Source of the DNA: Paenibacillus koleovorans NBRC 103111
GTDB taxonomy: Bacteria; Bacillota; Bacilli; Paenibacillales; NBRC-103111
Assembly (NCBI RefSeq): GCF_004000845.1
Contig: NZ_BIMA01000023.1
Coordinates: 1-64,000, forward strand
Direction of reading: 5' to 3'
DNA: 64,000 nt
Under the pieces are notes generated by a model, which was not told the DNA's origin, searched no databases, and saw only the letters and a list, made by a program, of their open reading frames with translations. This document shows, piece by piece, positions 35,779 through 44,173 of the stretch (its first letter is position 1; every line of letters begins with the position of its first letter). The translations under genes and the position numbers were made by a program.

Positions 35779-37132
35779 ACAGGAGTTAAAGCATAAATTT
35801 CAAGAAACCAAACTGCCGCTCCTCCAATTGCAAACCCGAGTGTTGGAAGTGCACGTCGAGAGAAAGACGCAGAAAACAAACAAGTCAACCCTCCGAAGAA
35901 CGCTGTTTGCGGCAGGCTACTCCATCTTCGCTTTAGTCTTGCTTTTCGTCACCTTATCGTCATTCCCCGCTTCAGCTGAGCAATTACGGAAAATTCCAAT
36001 CGTGGGCAAAATATTTAAAGGAAATGTCTTTTCATTTGCCGGCGATAGCGGAATTATTAACAGTCAGAACTACGGGTTGACTTCGTTAATCAACGAAGAA
36101 GCAAGTGACAATGGCGTTACCATCAAGCTGCAAGACGTCATTTACGATGGGGCCCGACTATCGATTGGTTATGAAATCCATTCCGAGCAGGTCGACAATT
36201 TATTGTTTTTAGGGAAGGCTTCCGTCAAAATAAACGGCGTTCCGCAATCTGGAGCTGCCCTTGGAACAAAACCGCATCGAATAAACGCCAACCAATCCGT
36301 TGGCATCCTGACACTCGACATCGATCAGTTGGGAGTGGAAGCTAAACATAGCTTTGAACTAGAATTAAAAATCGGCGAAGTGACAGGGCCTAAGGACGAC
36401 CATTCCGCTCAGCAAAATCGGGTTGCAGGCGAATGGAGCTTCCATTCCTCAATTACCAACAAGGCTATAGGGAATAGTCAATATAAAACACTTGCAGATG
36501 GACATAGGGCCAAGTCAAAGGATGGACAGTTCCGATTAACAAGCTATTTACTAACGCCTGTAACCACTATGCTGAACTTCGAATTTCTTGGAGACAAGGA
36601 CTGGCTCCTCTTTCAGCTCGAGGATGAGCGAGGCATGCAGATTCAATATCTGGATTTGCGCTTTTCAACCGACAAAGATGGCATATCGAGAGGAACCGTT
36701 CGTTTCGCTCCGCTTCCTAGCGGCACGAAAGAGCTTTATGTGACGCCTTATCATTTGCTTGCGCATCAGAATGAAATTAAAACCGTAACGTCCAAGTTAA
36801 CAAATGAATTTCCTATTGTTTTGTCTCAAGGGAAGGTTGGAGAAGTAATTGTAAAAAATGTAGTGTTTATGAATGACAAAACGCTGATTTATTACGAAGT
36901 CAAAGGAAAGGTCCCCTATACGCAAACCGCCTCATTGTGGTTGGAAACGGCTGACGGTCAGCTGATTATTTCGGATAACGGACAGCGAACGCGACTAAGC
37001 GATACTTCTTATGATTATTTACTGGAATACCCGCCATTGGATCCTCTGCAGCCTTATGTGCTCGGTACCATGACTCAAACCGATATTAAACTACTGAGCG
37101 AGTTAACGGTAAAGCTCGAATTGGAAAAATAA
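35753..37132 (+). CDS. Membrane anti-sigma factor, DUF4179-type
   Basis: 459 aa. A cytoplasmic stretch of about 55 residues, one membrane span (about 56-75, YSIFALVLLFVTLSS), then a large extracellular part with DUF4179 (opening FPASAEQLRKIPIVGKIF, LINEEASDNGVTIKLQDVIYDG) and a DUF5643-like C-terminal beta domain. This is the standard design of anti-sigma factors paired with SigV/SigX-like ECF factors. The gene overlaps the sigma gene by 26 bases, and GGGGG lies upstream of its ATG. It should hold the sigma factor at the membrane until an envelope signal releases it. Confidence 0.87.
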   Translation: MSEAFHTFEQELKHKFQETKLPLLQLQTRVLEVHVERKTQKTNKSTLRRTLFAAGYSIFALVLLFVTLSSFPASAEQLRKIPIVGKIFKGNVFSFAGDSGIINSQNYGLTSLINEEASDNGVTIKLQDVIYDGARLSIGYEIHSEQVDNLLFLGKASVKINGVPQSGAALGTKPHRINANQSVGILTLDIDQLGVEAKHSFELELKIGEVTGPKDDHSAQQNRVAGEWSFHSSITNKAIGNSQYKTLADGHRAKSKDGQFRLTSYLLTPVTTMLNFEFLGDKDWLLFQLEDERGMQIQYLDLRFSTDKDGISRGTVRFAPLPSGTKELYVTPYHLLAHQNEIKTVTSKLTNEFPIVLSQGKVGEVIVKNVVFMNDKTLIYYEVKGKVPYTQTASLWLETADGQLIISDNGQRTRLSDTSYDYLLEYPPLDPLQPYVLGTMTQTDIKLLSELTVKLELEK

Positions 37133-37552
37133 ACGCAGGTTTGGTTTGAGGGGAGGGCTCCAACGGCTCGCGGCAGTAAGGGGCGAGTAACGGCTGGAAC
37201 GGACAGTCGTGACGGTAAGAGCAAGAAAACCGGTCTGTAACGGCAAGTTTTAGGGCCATCCTTTCGGATGGCCCATTCGGCGGAAAGTAAACGAGCTCGT
37301 ACGCATCGGGCGTGCGCGGCCCCACGATCGCACCCGCCTGCGTCGTAAAAATCGCCGGTCAGCGTCAGCTCGGGCATCCACGGATCAGCGCATGCGTGAT
37401 CGGCAGTGGATACGGATTAGATCTCCTCTCATGCACGTTTTTGACTATATTGTAATGGGCAGAGGAGAGAGGTTCAACATCGAATCGGCCGCATGTGGCA
37501 GGTATTGACCTTCCGCCGGCGAAATGAAAGTAACAACGAGGAGGCGATTCGA
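37133..37552. other. 420-base intergenic stretch with hairpin
   Basis: No credible gene is seen. A perfect hairpin GGGCCATCC-TTTC-GGATGGCCC lies at 37253-37274 without a T-tract. It could terminate or stabilise the sigma/anti-sigma transcript. Short minus-strand frames here have no ribosome-binding site and no recognisable similarity. AGGAGG at about 37540 belongs to the next gene. Confidence 0.4.
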
Positions 37553-38128
37553 ATGGAACGAAAAGACGGGCTGCCGATTCGGCTGTTCGCCACACAAGAC
37601 GATCTGGAAGCTTGGCTCGCCGATAACCACGTGTCGTCCCCGGGCATGTGGCTGCAGATTGCGAAGAAGGGCTCGGGGATCGTGTCCGTCACCTATCTGG
37701 AGGCGCTGGACGTCGCATTGTGCTATGGCTGGGTGGACAGCCAGAAGGACAAGTTCGACGAGCGCACGTATTTGCAGCGCTTCACGCCGCGCGGAGCGAG
37801 GAGCATCTGGTCGCAGGTGAACGTGGCCAAGGTGGAGGGGCTCATCGCAAGCGGCAAAATGCAGCCGGCCGGCCTCCGCACGATCGAGATCGCCAAAGCC
37901 GGCGGCCAGTGGGACAGGGCGTACGCGCCGGCGAGCAGCGCCGAAGTGCCGGACGATTTGGCCGCTGCGCTGGCCCTTAACGCGAAGGCGAAGGAACGCT
38001 ACGAGTCGCTGACCAAGTCCGGCAGGTACACCATCCTGTTCCGCCTGCAGAACGTCAAAAAAGCGGAGACGCGAGAGCGCAAAATCCGCGAGTTCGTCGA
38101 CAAGCTGGAGAAAGGGGAACCGCTGTAG
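37553..38128 (+). CDS. YdeI/OmpD-associated family protein
   Basis: 191 aa. The family signature is plain: an N-terminal LPIRLFATQDDLEAWLADNH, then YGWVDSQKDKFDERTYLQRFTPR, and a C-terminal AKERYESLTKSGRYTILFRL. E. coli and Bacillus YdeI-like proteins are small cytoplasmic proteins linked to stress or bacteriocin tolerance, but their biochemical role is not known. The ATG at 37553 follows AGGAGG at about 8 bases; the frame is open from 37493. It stands alone between the sigma operon and the transporter gene. Confidence 0.88.
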   Translation: MERKDGLPIRLFATQDDLEAWLADNHVSSPGMWLQIAKKGSGIVSVTYLEALDVALCYGWVDSQKDKFDERTYLQRFTPRGARSIWSQVNVAKVEGLIASGKMQPAGLRTIEIAKAGGQWDRAYAPASSAEVPDDLAAALALNAKAKERYESLTKSGRYTILFRLQNVKKAETRERKIREFVDKLEKGEPL

Positions 38129-38228
38129 CGGCGGCGCGCCGCACGCGAATTGGCCGGCTGACCGGGTCTTCGTCATCCGGCTTCCAGAAGAAAAGATAAT
38201 TTTATCCTACGACAACGGGAGAAAAATC

Positions 38229-40859
38229 ATGGCGCTAGAGCAAATTGAGATGTTCCGCGACTTGACCAAAATTGAATTGGCCAAGCTGCTGGGCAAGCTG
38301 AACAAGCAGGACATTCCGATCGGAACGACTCTGTTTCGACAAGGGGATGCCGGCGATTGCCTGTATATTATCGAAAGCGGCAAGCTGGATTTGTTCTCGG
38401 CCGCTTCGGCAGGAATCGGGCTGCCGATGGCGACATTGGGAGAGGGAAGCGCCTTTGGCGAAATGGCGCTTCTGACCGGCGAAGCCCGGACGGCGACGGC
38501 GATTGCTGCGACGGATTTGCGTCTGTATGTGATTGACCGCGAAACGTTCGATTGGCTGATTACCGAACAAGCGGCCTTGTCGCGTTATTTTATCCGGCTG
38601 CTGTCGAAGCGGCTGATGGCGACGAATGAACGGCTTCATGAGGGCAAAGGAGAGAAGGCCCAGCAGGTGGCCGACCGGTTGGACAAGCTTCCGGAGCCCG
38701 TCGCCCACATGCTGCTGTGGTGCGCCGAATTTCCGCGGGTCAGCCGCAGCCTGATTCGGCGGCAATGGTCGATTTCGCTCGAGGAGCAGTGGAGCGCTCA
38801 CCCCGAAATCGGGCATTTTCTGCACGTCGACGGGGACGATGGCGAGTGGGTGTCGCTTTCCAAAGAGGAACGGCCCGTGCTTGCCGGGCTGGCCAACGCC
38901 ATCTTCGGCTATGCCCAAAAGAAGCAGTGGACTGACGCGGCGGTTGCCTTCCACGCAGCGGCAGGCGATTGGGCGGCGGCGGCCGACATTTACGCGGACA
39001 AGGACGAATGGGCCGCTGCCCTCGATGTGATCGAACGGGCCGGAGACATCCTGTCCGACAAACAGCGGCGGGACATCCGGCATGTACTGGACCGTTGCCC
39101 CCTGGAGCCGCTCACTTCCCGCTACGCCGCTATCAAGCTGTATATCCCGTATTGCCTGGAAGACGCCTCGAAAGCCAAAAGCGGTCTGTCGATTATCGAA
39201 AACGCGCTGAACACGCAGGCAGCCGCTTATTCGCCCGCGCAGCTCGCCTCCTTGTACGAATGGGGCGCGGATTTGTGCAACCGCTTGAATTACGGGCAGC
39301 AAGCGCTGGAGTACCTCAAGCTGGCCGAGTGGATGGCCGTCTCGGAAAACGGCGCCGCCGCCACAGGCCAGGCTGACAGCAAGTCGTTCGGTCTCGCCAA
39401 GCAGAAGCTGGCCCGGAACAAAAGCCAGCTGCAAGCGGAGAACGCGGGCAAGCTGGCCAATCGCAGCGGTTGGGCGGGAATAGCCGCCATAGCGGCAGCG
39501 CTGTTCAGCATCGGCTTGTTCTACTGGCTCGATCCGTTCGCGGGGCTGTCGCGGCATGCGATGATATTCGTAGGCGTCGCCATAGCGGCGGTCATCCTGT
39601 GGATCGTCAATCTGATTCCGGATTATATCGTTGCCTTGGGCATGCTTGCGTATTGGGTGCTCGGCGGCCTGGTCGATCCGGAAGTGGCGTTGTCGGGATT
39701 CTCCTCGACCACGTGGCTGTATATGGTTTTTATTATGGCGCTCAGTGCGGCGATAACCAAATCGGGCATCCTGTATCGGGTCGCCCTGAATGCGCTGAAA
39801 CGGTTTCCGCCGCGCTACCGCGGTCAACTGATGGGAATCGTCGCAGCAGGCTCGGTATTGAATCCGCTTATCCCTTCCTCCTCCGCCAAGGTGGCGCTCG
39901 GCGTGCCCATTGCCCGTACGCTGGCCGAATCGATGGGCTTTGCCGACAACAGCCGCGGCGCGGCGGGCCTCGGCATGGCGGCGATGCTGTTCTACGGGTT
40001 CACCGCTCCGTTCGTCATGACGGGTTCCTACACGAACATGATGGCTTACGGACTGTCCGGTGCCGAACCGGTCGCATGGCTGCAATGGTTCTTGTATGCA
40101 CTTCCGGCGTTCGTGCTGTTCAGCGCGATTCTGCTCCTTATGCTGCTGCTGTCGTCCCGGGGAACGCAAGCGCCGCGGCCGATCTCCGTCGAAGTATTGG
40201 ATGAGCAGCTTCGGCTCATCGGGCCGCTGTCGAGAGGGGAAATCGTCGCCGTTTCGACCGTGCTCGGGGCTGTCGGTTTGATGATGCTGCAGCCGCTGCA
40301 CGGCATTGACAGCACCTGGGTGATGCTCGCGGCGTTTGTCGTGTTGGTCCTCTCCGGCACATTGGACCGCCAGACGATATCCACCGACATCGACTGGACA
40401 TTCGTGCTGTTTCTCGGCATCGCTTTCAGCTTCGCGGGCGCCGTGAGCGAACTCGGCATCGCCGATGCGCTTTCTTCCTATCTGGGTGCGCACATGACCT
40501 TTTTTCTCTCTTCGCCTTACTTGTTTATTTCCTCGGTAATCGTCATTTGTTTCCTGGTCACCTTGATCGTCCGGGACGATCCCGCCGTGATTTTGCTCGT
40601 TGCGGCTTTGTTGCCGTTGGCAAGCGCGCAAGGGATTCATCCGTGGGTGCTCGTATTCGTCATTTTGCTATGCACCGATCCGTTCTTCTTCGCCTACCAG
40701 TCACCCACTTACCTGGCGGCTTACTACAGCTCCGAAGGAAAAACGTTCACCCATCGCCAGGGACAGCTGGCGGCCTTCGGATATGCGCTGGCCGTCGTCG
40801 CGGCCGTGCTGCTGAGCATTCCGTACTGGCAGTGGCTCGGACTGATCGGGAACAACTGA
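38229..40859 (+). CDS. Cyclic-nucleotide-binding domain fused to DASS/SLC13-type transporter
   Basis: 876 aa. Residues 8-130 are a CRP-like domain with phosphate-binding cassette FGEMALLTGEARTATA (76-91, Arg87), so nucleotide binding is possible. Residues about 150-410 form a helical linker rich in Ala and Trp with TPR-like helix pairs. From about 415 there are eleven or so membrane spans of the divalent anion:Na+ symporter (DASS/SLC13) type, including the paired re-entrant signature motifs NPLIPSSSAK near 544 and SPTYLAAYYSS near 824. It should move a dicarboxylate, sulfate or related anion, with gating by a soluble ligand inferred. It stands alone; the start is set by the upstream GGGAGAAAAATC. 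Confidence 0.82.
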   Translation: MALEQIEMFRDLTKIELAKLLGKLNKQDIPIGTTLFRQGDAGDCLYIIESGKLDLFSAASAGIGLPMATLGEGSAFGEMALLTGEARTATAIAATDLRLYVIDRETFDWLITEQAALSRYFIRLLSKRLMATNERLHEGKGEKAQQVADRLDKLPEPVAHMLLWCAEFPRVSRSLIRRQWSISLEEQWSAHPEIGHFLHVDGDDGEWVSLSKEERPVLAGLANAIFGYAQKKQWTDAAVAFHAAAGDWAAAADIYADKDEWAAALDVIERAGDILSDKQRRDIRHVLDRCPLEPLTSRYAAIKLYIPYCLEDASKAKSGLSIIENALNTQAAAYSPAQLASLYEWGADLCNRLNYGQQALEYLKLAEWMAVSENGAAATGQADSKSFGLAKQKLARNKSQLQAENAGKLANRSGWAGIAAIAAALFSIGLFYWLDPFAGLSRHAMIFVGVAIAAVILWIVNLIPDYIVALGMLAYWVLGGLVDPEVALSGFSSTTWLYMVFIMALSAAITKSGILYRVALNALKRFPPRYRGQLMGIVAAGSVLNPLIPSSSAKVALGVPIARTLAESMGFADNSRGAAGLGMAAMLFYGFTAPFVMTGSYTNMMAYGLSGAEPVAWLQWFLYALPAFVLFSAILLLMLLLSSRGTQAPRPISVEVLDEQLRLIGPLSRGEIVAVSTVLGAVGLMMLQPLHGIDSTWVMLAAFVVLVLSGTLDRQTISTDIDWTFVLFLGIAFSFAGAVSELGIADALSSYLGAHMTFFLSSPYLFISSVIVICFLVTLIVRDDPAVILLVAALLPLASAQGIHPWVLVFVILLCTDPFFFAYQSPTYLAAYYSSEGKTFTHRQGQLAAFGYALAVVAAVLLSIPYWQWLGLIGNN

Positions 40860-40986
40860 TCGGGACATAGCAGTAACGTTTCATGCCAATCGGCAAGTTT
40901 CATCCGGCTTTCGTGCGGGGCGTTGGGGACCGATGGAGTTTCACGGCGTTGCGTCGTCTTCACGGCGTGCTGACACCACCTCCCGA

Positions 40987-41100
40987 ACTTCTGGAAAGGA
41001 TATTATTGCCATAGATCGTCAAGGCAAAGAACTGTGGATCAGCGTCAAAGGATACCTTGAGAAGAGTTCCAACGTTCAAGCTCGCCATTGGTTTTCAAGC
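40987..41100 (+). pseudogene. Remnant of a restriction-endonuclease-like protein
   Basis: About 38 codons (KDIIAIDRQGKELWISVKGY, then QARHWFS) resemble the conserved core of a family of PD-(D/E)XK-like hypothetical proteins, with GKELWxSVKGxxE...QARHWF as the recognisable block. Nothing before or after it continues that family, and the reading frame runs straight into an unrelated fragment. It is best read as a decayed gene piece. Family recognition is from memory of the motif and should be tested. Confidence 0.5.
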
Positions 41101-41118
41101 AATTGCTTGAACGGTGTG

Positions 41119-41409
41119 GACAAATCCAACTGGGAGGTGCTGGCCATGAACGAATCCGTATTAAAGAAAGCCATGGATACGCTAGAGTTTCTTAGTCAGG
41201 ATGCAGAGGCACGCCGGATGTACGAGGATAGGCAGAAATATCTACACGATGAAGCTTCCATGATTGAGGGAGCACTGGCAGAAGGGGAGAGAAAGAGAGC
41301 TATTGCGATGACCGTAGACTTATTAGCACTGGGTATTGAGCCTTCTATTATTGCTACAGCCTCTGGACTGTCTGTTTCGGAAATCGAGTCTCTAAAGAAA
41401 CCAAATTAG
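41119..41409 (+). pseudogene. 3' remnant of an Rpn/PD-(D/E)XK transposase-like gene
   Basis: The last 96 codons (SNWEVLAMNESVLKKAMDTL, then LSQDAEARRMYEDRQKYLHD and IATASGLSVSEIESLK) match the C-terminal part of Rpn-family recombination-promoting nuclease/putative transposases. Those proteins have a helical middle and a tail predicting a small HTH-like end. The catalytic N-terminal nuclease half is missing and replaced by an unrelated fragment in frame, so this is a 5'-truncated relic. A terminator follows 19 bases after the stop. Confidence 0.7.
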
Positions 41410-41427
41410 CTAGAGACACAGTAATGC

Positions 41428-41463
41428 AAGAGCCCGTTACAAAAGCTGGCTCTTATTTCTTTT
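41428..41463 (+). terminator. Rho-independent terminator
   Basis: AAGAGCC (41428-41434) pairs with GGCTCTT (41448-41454), followed by ATTTCTTTT. It closes the Rpn-like remnant. Confidence 0.75.
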
Positions 41464-41908
41464 GCAGCTTGCTTCCATACATCTCGTGGTTAAAATATGT
41501 AACCGTTTACTGTCTACCATGTGACTAATCATGTTCATTATGATCGGAATATTTGCCTCTATTAGCTCCTAAATGAGCAACACCAACAAACCCCAGCTTC
41601 AACCCGTGGAGACCACGATCTCGCCTCCAGGAGCCCGTTTGCCGAGGTTTTTAAACCAAGTCACGGCCATCCCGCACCCTACCCTCTGGGGCATGTTTCC
41701 GTGGCCAGCAAGCGGTTAATGCGAAAAATTTCGCCTCATTTATGATACGGTTCTACGTATGCTTGCTGAGGCGAAAGCGATGAGCACCCGTCTGGATTAC
41801 TTGCAGTTAGAACAGAGTTCATATGGGAGTAACGTGCGGGACAACTCTACGAATCAAGATTCGACACAACACATCAAATATATGGTTTTTTTTCCTATTT
41901 TGAATTAC
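41464..41908. other. Intergenic stretch left of the TIR gene
   Basis: No gene is supported. The stretch contains the long inverted repeat TTTCGCCTCA (41729-41738) / TGAGGCGAAA (41767-41776) and, adjacent to its left arm, the near-palindrome GCGAAAAATTTCGC. A 49-codon frame at 41780-41929 overlaps the TIR promoter and is not convincing. Sequence around 41590-41720 has the GC-richer look of decayed coding DNA. Confidence 0.45.
41729..41776. repeat. 10-base perfect inverted repeat
   Basis: TTTCGCCTCA and TGAGGCGAAA are perfect complements with a 28-base gap, so the RNA would form a stable hairpin. It is not followed by a T-tract. It may be a mobile-element end remnant or a structured leader. 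Confidence 0.6.
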
Positions 41909-41937
41909 TATAATACTAGGAAAATCTAATTAGGAGG
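41909..41937 (+). promoter_or_regulatory. Promoter -10 and ribosome-binding site of the TIR gene
   Basis: A consensus TATAAT (41909-41914) is followed by the ribosome-binding site AGGAGG (41932-41937), seven bases before the ATG. The -35 region is only a T-run (TTTTTT at 17 bases), so basal transcription may depend on an activator. Confidence 0.55.
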
Positions 41938-41944
41938 TAGGGAC

Positions 41945-42649
41945 ATGGCTAGATGTACAGCTCCTGTAAACGGACATCGCTCAGCAAGTGCCGCAGCCAA
42001 CTGCCCAGCGTGCAGAGGGCGTTATGGCCGCTATGGTAGTGGTGGCGGCTACAATTCGTACTCGCCCTCATCTTACTCCTCGTCCTTGACAAGTGGAGGG
42101 GGTCGAAGCAGCGGCGGCGGTTCCGTCCGCGGTTCAAAACCACGCTGGTCAGGAGTAGGTTCGTCCATATTGTACACATCTGAAGAAATTCGGTCATTAA
42201 CACCAATCCGCAACAGCGTCGAAACCTTAGCAAAACAACCTGACCTTCGAGACGTCTTCCTTTGCCATGCGTGGGACGACCGGAAGGGAGCCGCCAAGGA
42301 GTTGCACGATCTGCTTGAATCACACGGTGTCTCCGTCTGGTTTAGCGAGAAGGACGTTGGCCTCGGTGTGCCGCTGCTTCGCGCTATCGACAAAGGCTTG
42401 GCCAACTCGCGAGTTGGAATTGTGCTGGTGACCCCAGCACTGCTACGCCGCCTCCCAACAGAGGGCATCGCCGACAAAGAACTTTCGGCACTCCTTGCAG
42501 GTGATCGGCTCGTTCCGATTGTGCATGATACAACGTATGAAGCTCTCCGCGAAGTCAGTCCCTTGCTCGGATCACGAAGCGGATTGAACACTGCAGAAGA
42601 GCCAATGGCAGACGTCGCGGCCAAGCTCGCAGAGTTAGTCGCCCTTTAA
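41945..42649 (+). CDS. TIR-domain protein with N-terminal Cys/His zinc-knuckle candidate
   Basis: 234 aa. Residues 4-23 contain Cys4, His11, Cys20 and Cys23 (CTAPVNGH...CPAC), a C-x6-H-x8-C-x2-C zinc-binding candidate. A Gly/Ser/Tyr-rich linker covers about 27-75. The TIR domain covers about 102-215: DVFLCHAWDDR (betaA), SVWFSEKDVGLG (BB loop region), VGIVLVTPALL, and ADKELSALLAG, whose Glu179 matches the NADase glutamate of SARM1-type TIRs. Bacterial TIRs of this kind cleave NAD+ or make cyclic ADP-ribose in anti-phage systems. No Thoeris, prokaryotic Argonaute or CBASS partner is adjacent. AGGAGG at 7 bases fixes the start. Confidence 0.85.
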   Translation: MARCTAPVNGHRSASAAANCPACRGRYGRYGSGGGYNSYSPSSYSSSLTSGGGRSSGGGSVRGSKPRWSGVGSSILYTSEEIRSLTPIRNSVETLAKQPDLRDVFLCHAWDDRKGAAKELHDLLESHGVSVWFSEKDVGLGVPLLRAIDKGLANSRVGIVLVTPALLRRLPTEGIADKELSALLAGDRLVPIVHDTTYEALREVSPLLGSRSGLNTAEEPMADVAAKLAELVAL

Positions 42650-42744
42650 GCTCTATTAATCTACCAAAGTTTGCTGTTCAGTTGGGACTGTTGTATGCTT
42701 GGCCGCTTCTCGCTTACTTGGAAGATGCCGTTGTACAAGGGTTA

Positions 42745-42781
42745 GTAAAGGAGACCTCGCTATATGCAAGGTCTCCTTTAC
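42745..42781. terminator. Perfect stem-loop after the TIR gene
   Basis: GTAAAGGAGACCT (42745-42757) pairs perfectly with AGGTCTCCTTTAC (42769-42781), 13-base stem. The right side continues TTTAG, so it can stop the TIR transcript. The rest of the 42650-43009 gap holds nothing recognisable except an imperfect minus-strand hairpin (42977-42987 with 43001-43011) that ends the next gene. Confidence 0.75.
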
Positions 42782-43009
42782 TTTAGATTTGCGCAGTACT
42801 GTCACATCTCATTTCGCACCATCAATATTAGGCACTCCACATGTGTGGGGTATGCAGAGTCAACACATACAATAACAATTAACGGGGATGCCTAAATCAA
42901 CTTAATACCAAAAAGCAGGAAGCCTATACTTGGATATAACAAGAAGCTATACCAGTAAAAATCAATATACATACATAAAATTCTGAGGGTTTTTCAGGCT
43001 CTCAGAGTT

Positions 43010-44158
43010 TTATGCTTCTTTTTGATTGTTAATAATCAGTTTAAGCGTAGGCTCAATCTCCTTAAGTTTAAGTGAACCTTTATCCATGGTACCAAGCATT
43101 TCAATAAACTCTCGCGGTACGCCACTCTCATTGATTATTTGCAATTCATTTTTAAAATTATCCTGGAGTAACATCTTTATGCCTTTATTCAATAGAACAG
43201 GCTTGGGAACCGGAATCACATCATCTAAGGGTTCTTTTGATCTCATTTTGTGAATGGACATTTGCTTCAATAATGAAGTATACCTGCTCTGATCAATTAT
43301 CCCTAATTCTTGAGCTCGATATAGCATAGCTGCGATTGATACTTTCCAATATTTTTTCAATTCTATGAAATGAATCAATTTTGTTGAAGTAACTGTCTTT
43401 GCAAATGCCTCCGCAGGCAGTAGAAAAGCTGATGCAAAACGATTGGCCTGATTCTCAATAATCTTGAATTCCTCTCTTGAGAGGATATCCTGGTTGTGAA
43501 TATGGTTGTGCATCAAGCGATGACCAATTTCATGAGCCGCATCAAATTGTCTTCTTGCAGCAGATTCCTTATCATTCCCTAAGAAAATATAAGGACGTCC
43601 CTTTCTGGATTGACAGAACGCGTCTACCTTTAAGCTCTCCATATCAATTGAAAAAACAACAATACCGTTTCGTTCCATAAGATTAACTATATTATTGATA
43701 GGATTTTCTCCAAGTCCCCAAAACTGTCTGACATTCTCCGCAAGAAGCTCTATTGAATCATCATCCCAGTCAGTTTGATCAAATGAAGATAGATCAGGTA
43801 AGTTCAGTTCAGGAAATTCAATGTACTTTTGCAAATAATCATATATATATCCAGCAAGCTTTGATTTATTGTATTGAATTTCCTTGTTTTTTTTCGTTGT
43901 TGCTGCAGACGCCCTAAAGAAAGTATTACCTATAATATGTTCTTCATAGGTTTTATAGAAAAAACTCTTAGGGAAATCCAACTCCCGAATAATCCCCATC
44001 ATAGTACTAGATTTAGGTTCATTTTCTCCCAATTCATACTGAGAAATAGCTTGTTTAGAAAGGCCTACCCGAGTCGCGAGTTCACCAATGCTTAGGCCTC
44101 TTACTAAACGTGCCTCTTTGAGTCTGGCTGGAATAATTTTCTGATCTTCATTAATCAT
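43010..44158 (-). CDS. XRE-family regulator fused to ImmA/IrrE metallopeptidase
   Basis: 382 aa. Residues 11-64 form an XRE/Cro helix-turn-helix (RLKEARLVRGLSIGELATRV, SKQAISQYELGENEP). The middle and C-terminal part is a COG2856 (ImmA/IrrE-like) zinc metallopeptidase with HEIGH at 209-213 and a downstream Glu in ENQANRFASAFLLP. Such proteins cleave a repressor or partner in response to stress or mobile-element signals. The gene follows an unrecognised 234-aa gene by 15 bases, so the two form an operon. It is AT-richer than the surrounding core. It could be an antitoxin-like or element-immunity regulator. Confidence 0.85.
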   Translation of the reverse strand: MINEDQKIIPARLKEARLVRGLSIGELATRVGLSKQAISQYELGENEPKSSTMMGIIRELDFPKSFFYKTYEEHIIGNTFFRASAATTKKNKEIQYNKSKLAGYIYDYLQKYIEFPELNLPDLSSFDQTDWDDDSIELLAENVRQFWGLGENPINNIVNLMERNGIVVFSIDMESLKVDAFCQSRKGRPYIFLGNDKESAARRQFDAAHEIGHRLMHNHIHNQDILSREEFKIIENQANRFASAFLLPAEAFAKTVTSTKLIHFIELKKYWKVSIAAMLYRAQELGIIDQSRYTSLLKQMSIHKMRSKEPLDDVIPVPKPVLLNKGIKMLLQDNFKNELQIINESGVPREFIEMLGTMDKGSLKLKEIEPTLKLIINNQKEA

Positions 44159-44173
44159 ATTACTTTCCTACTT

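Noticed and set aside
37075-37377. Minus-strand frames of 79 and 100 codons after the anti-sigma gene
   Set aside because: No translation signal and no domain; possibly decayed DNA but cannot be supported.
38235-40640. 801-aa minus-strand frame
   Set aside because: Fully antisense to the cNBD/DASS transporter gene; composition rich in Arg/Gln/His/Gly as expected from reversed GC-rich coding DNA.
41780-41929. 49-codon frame upstream of the TIR gene (starts MSTRLDYLQLEQ)
   Set aside because: A GAGG precedes it, but it overlaps the TIR -10 element and shows no recognisable similarity; kept out as unsupported.
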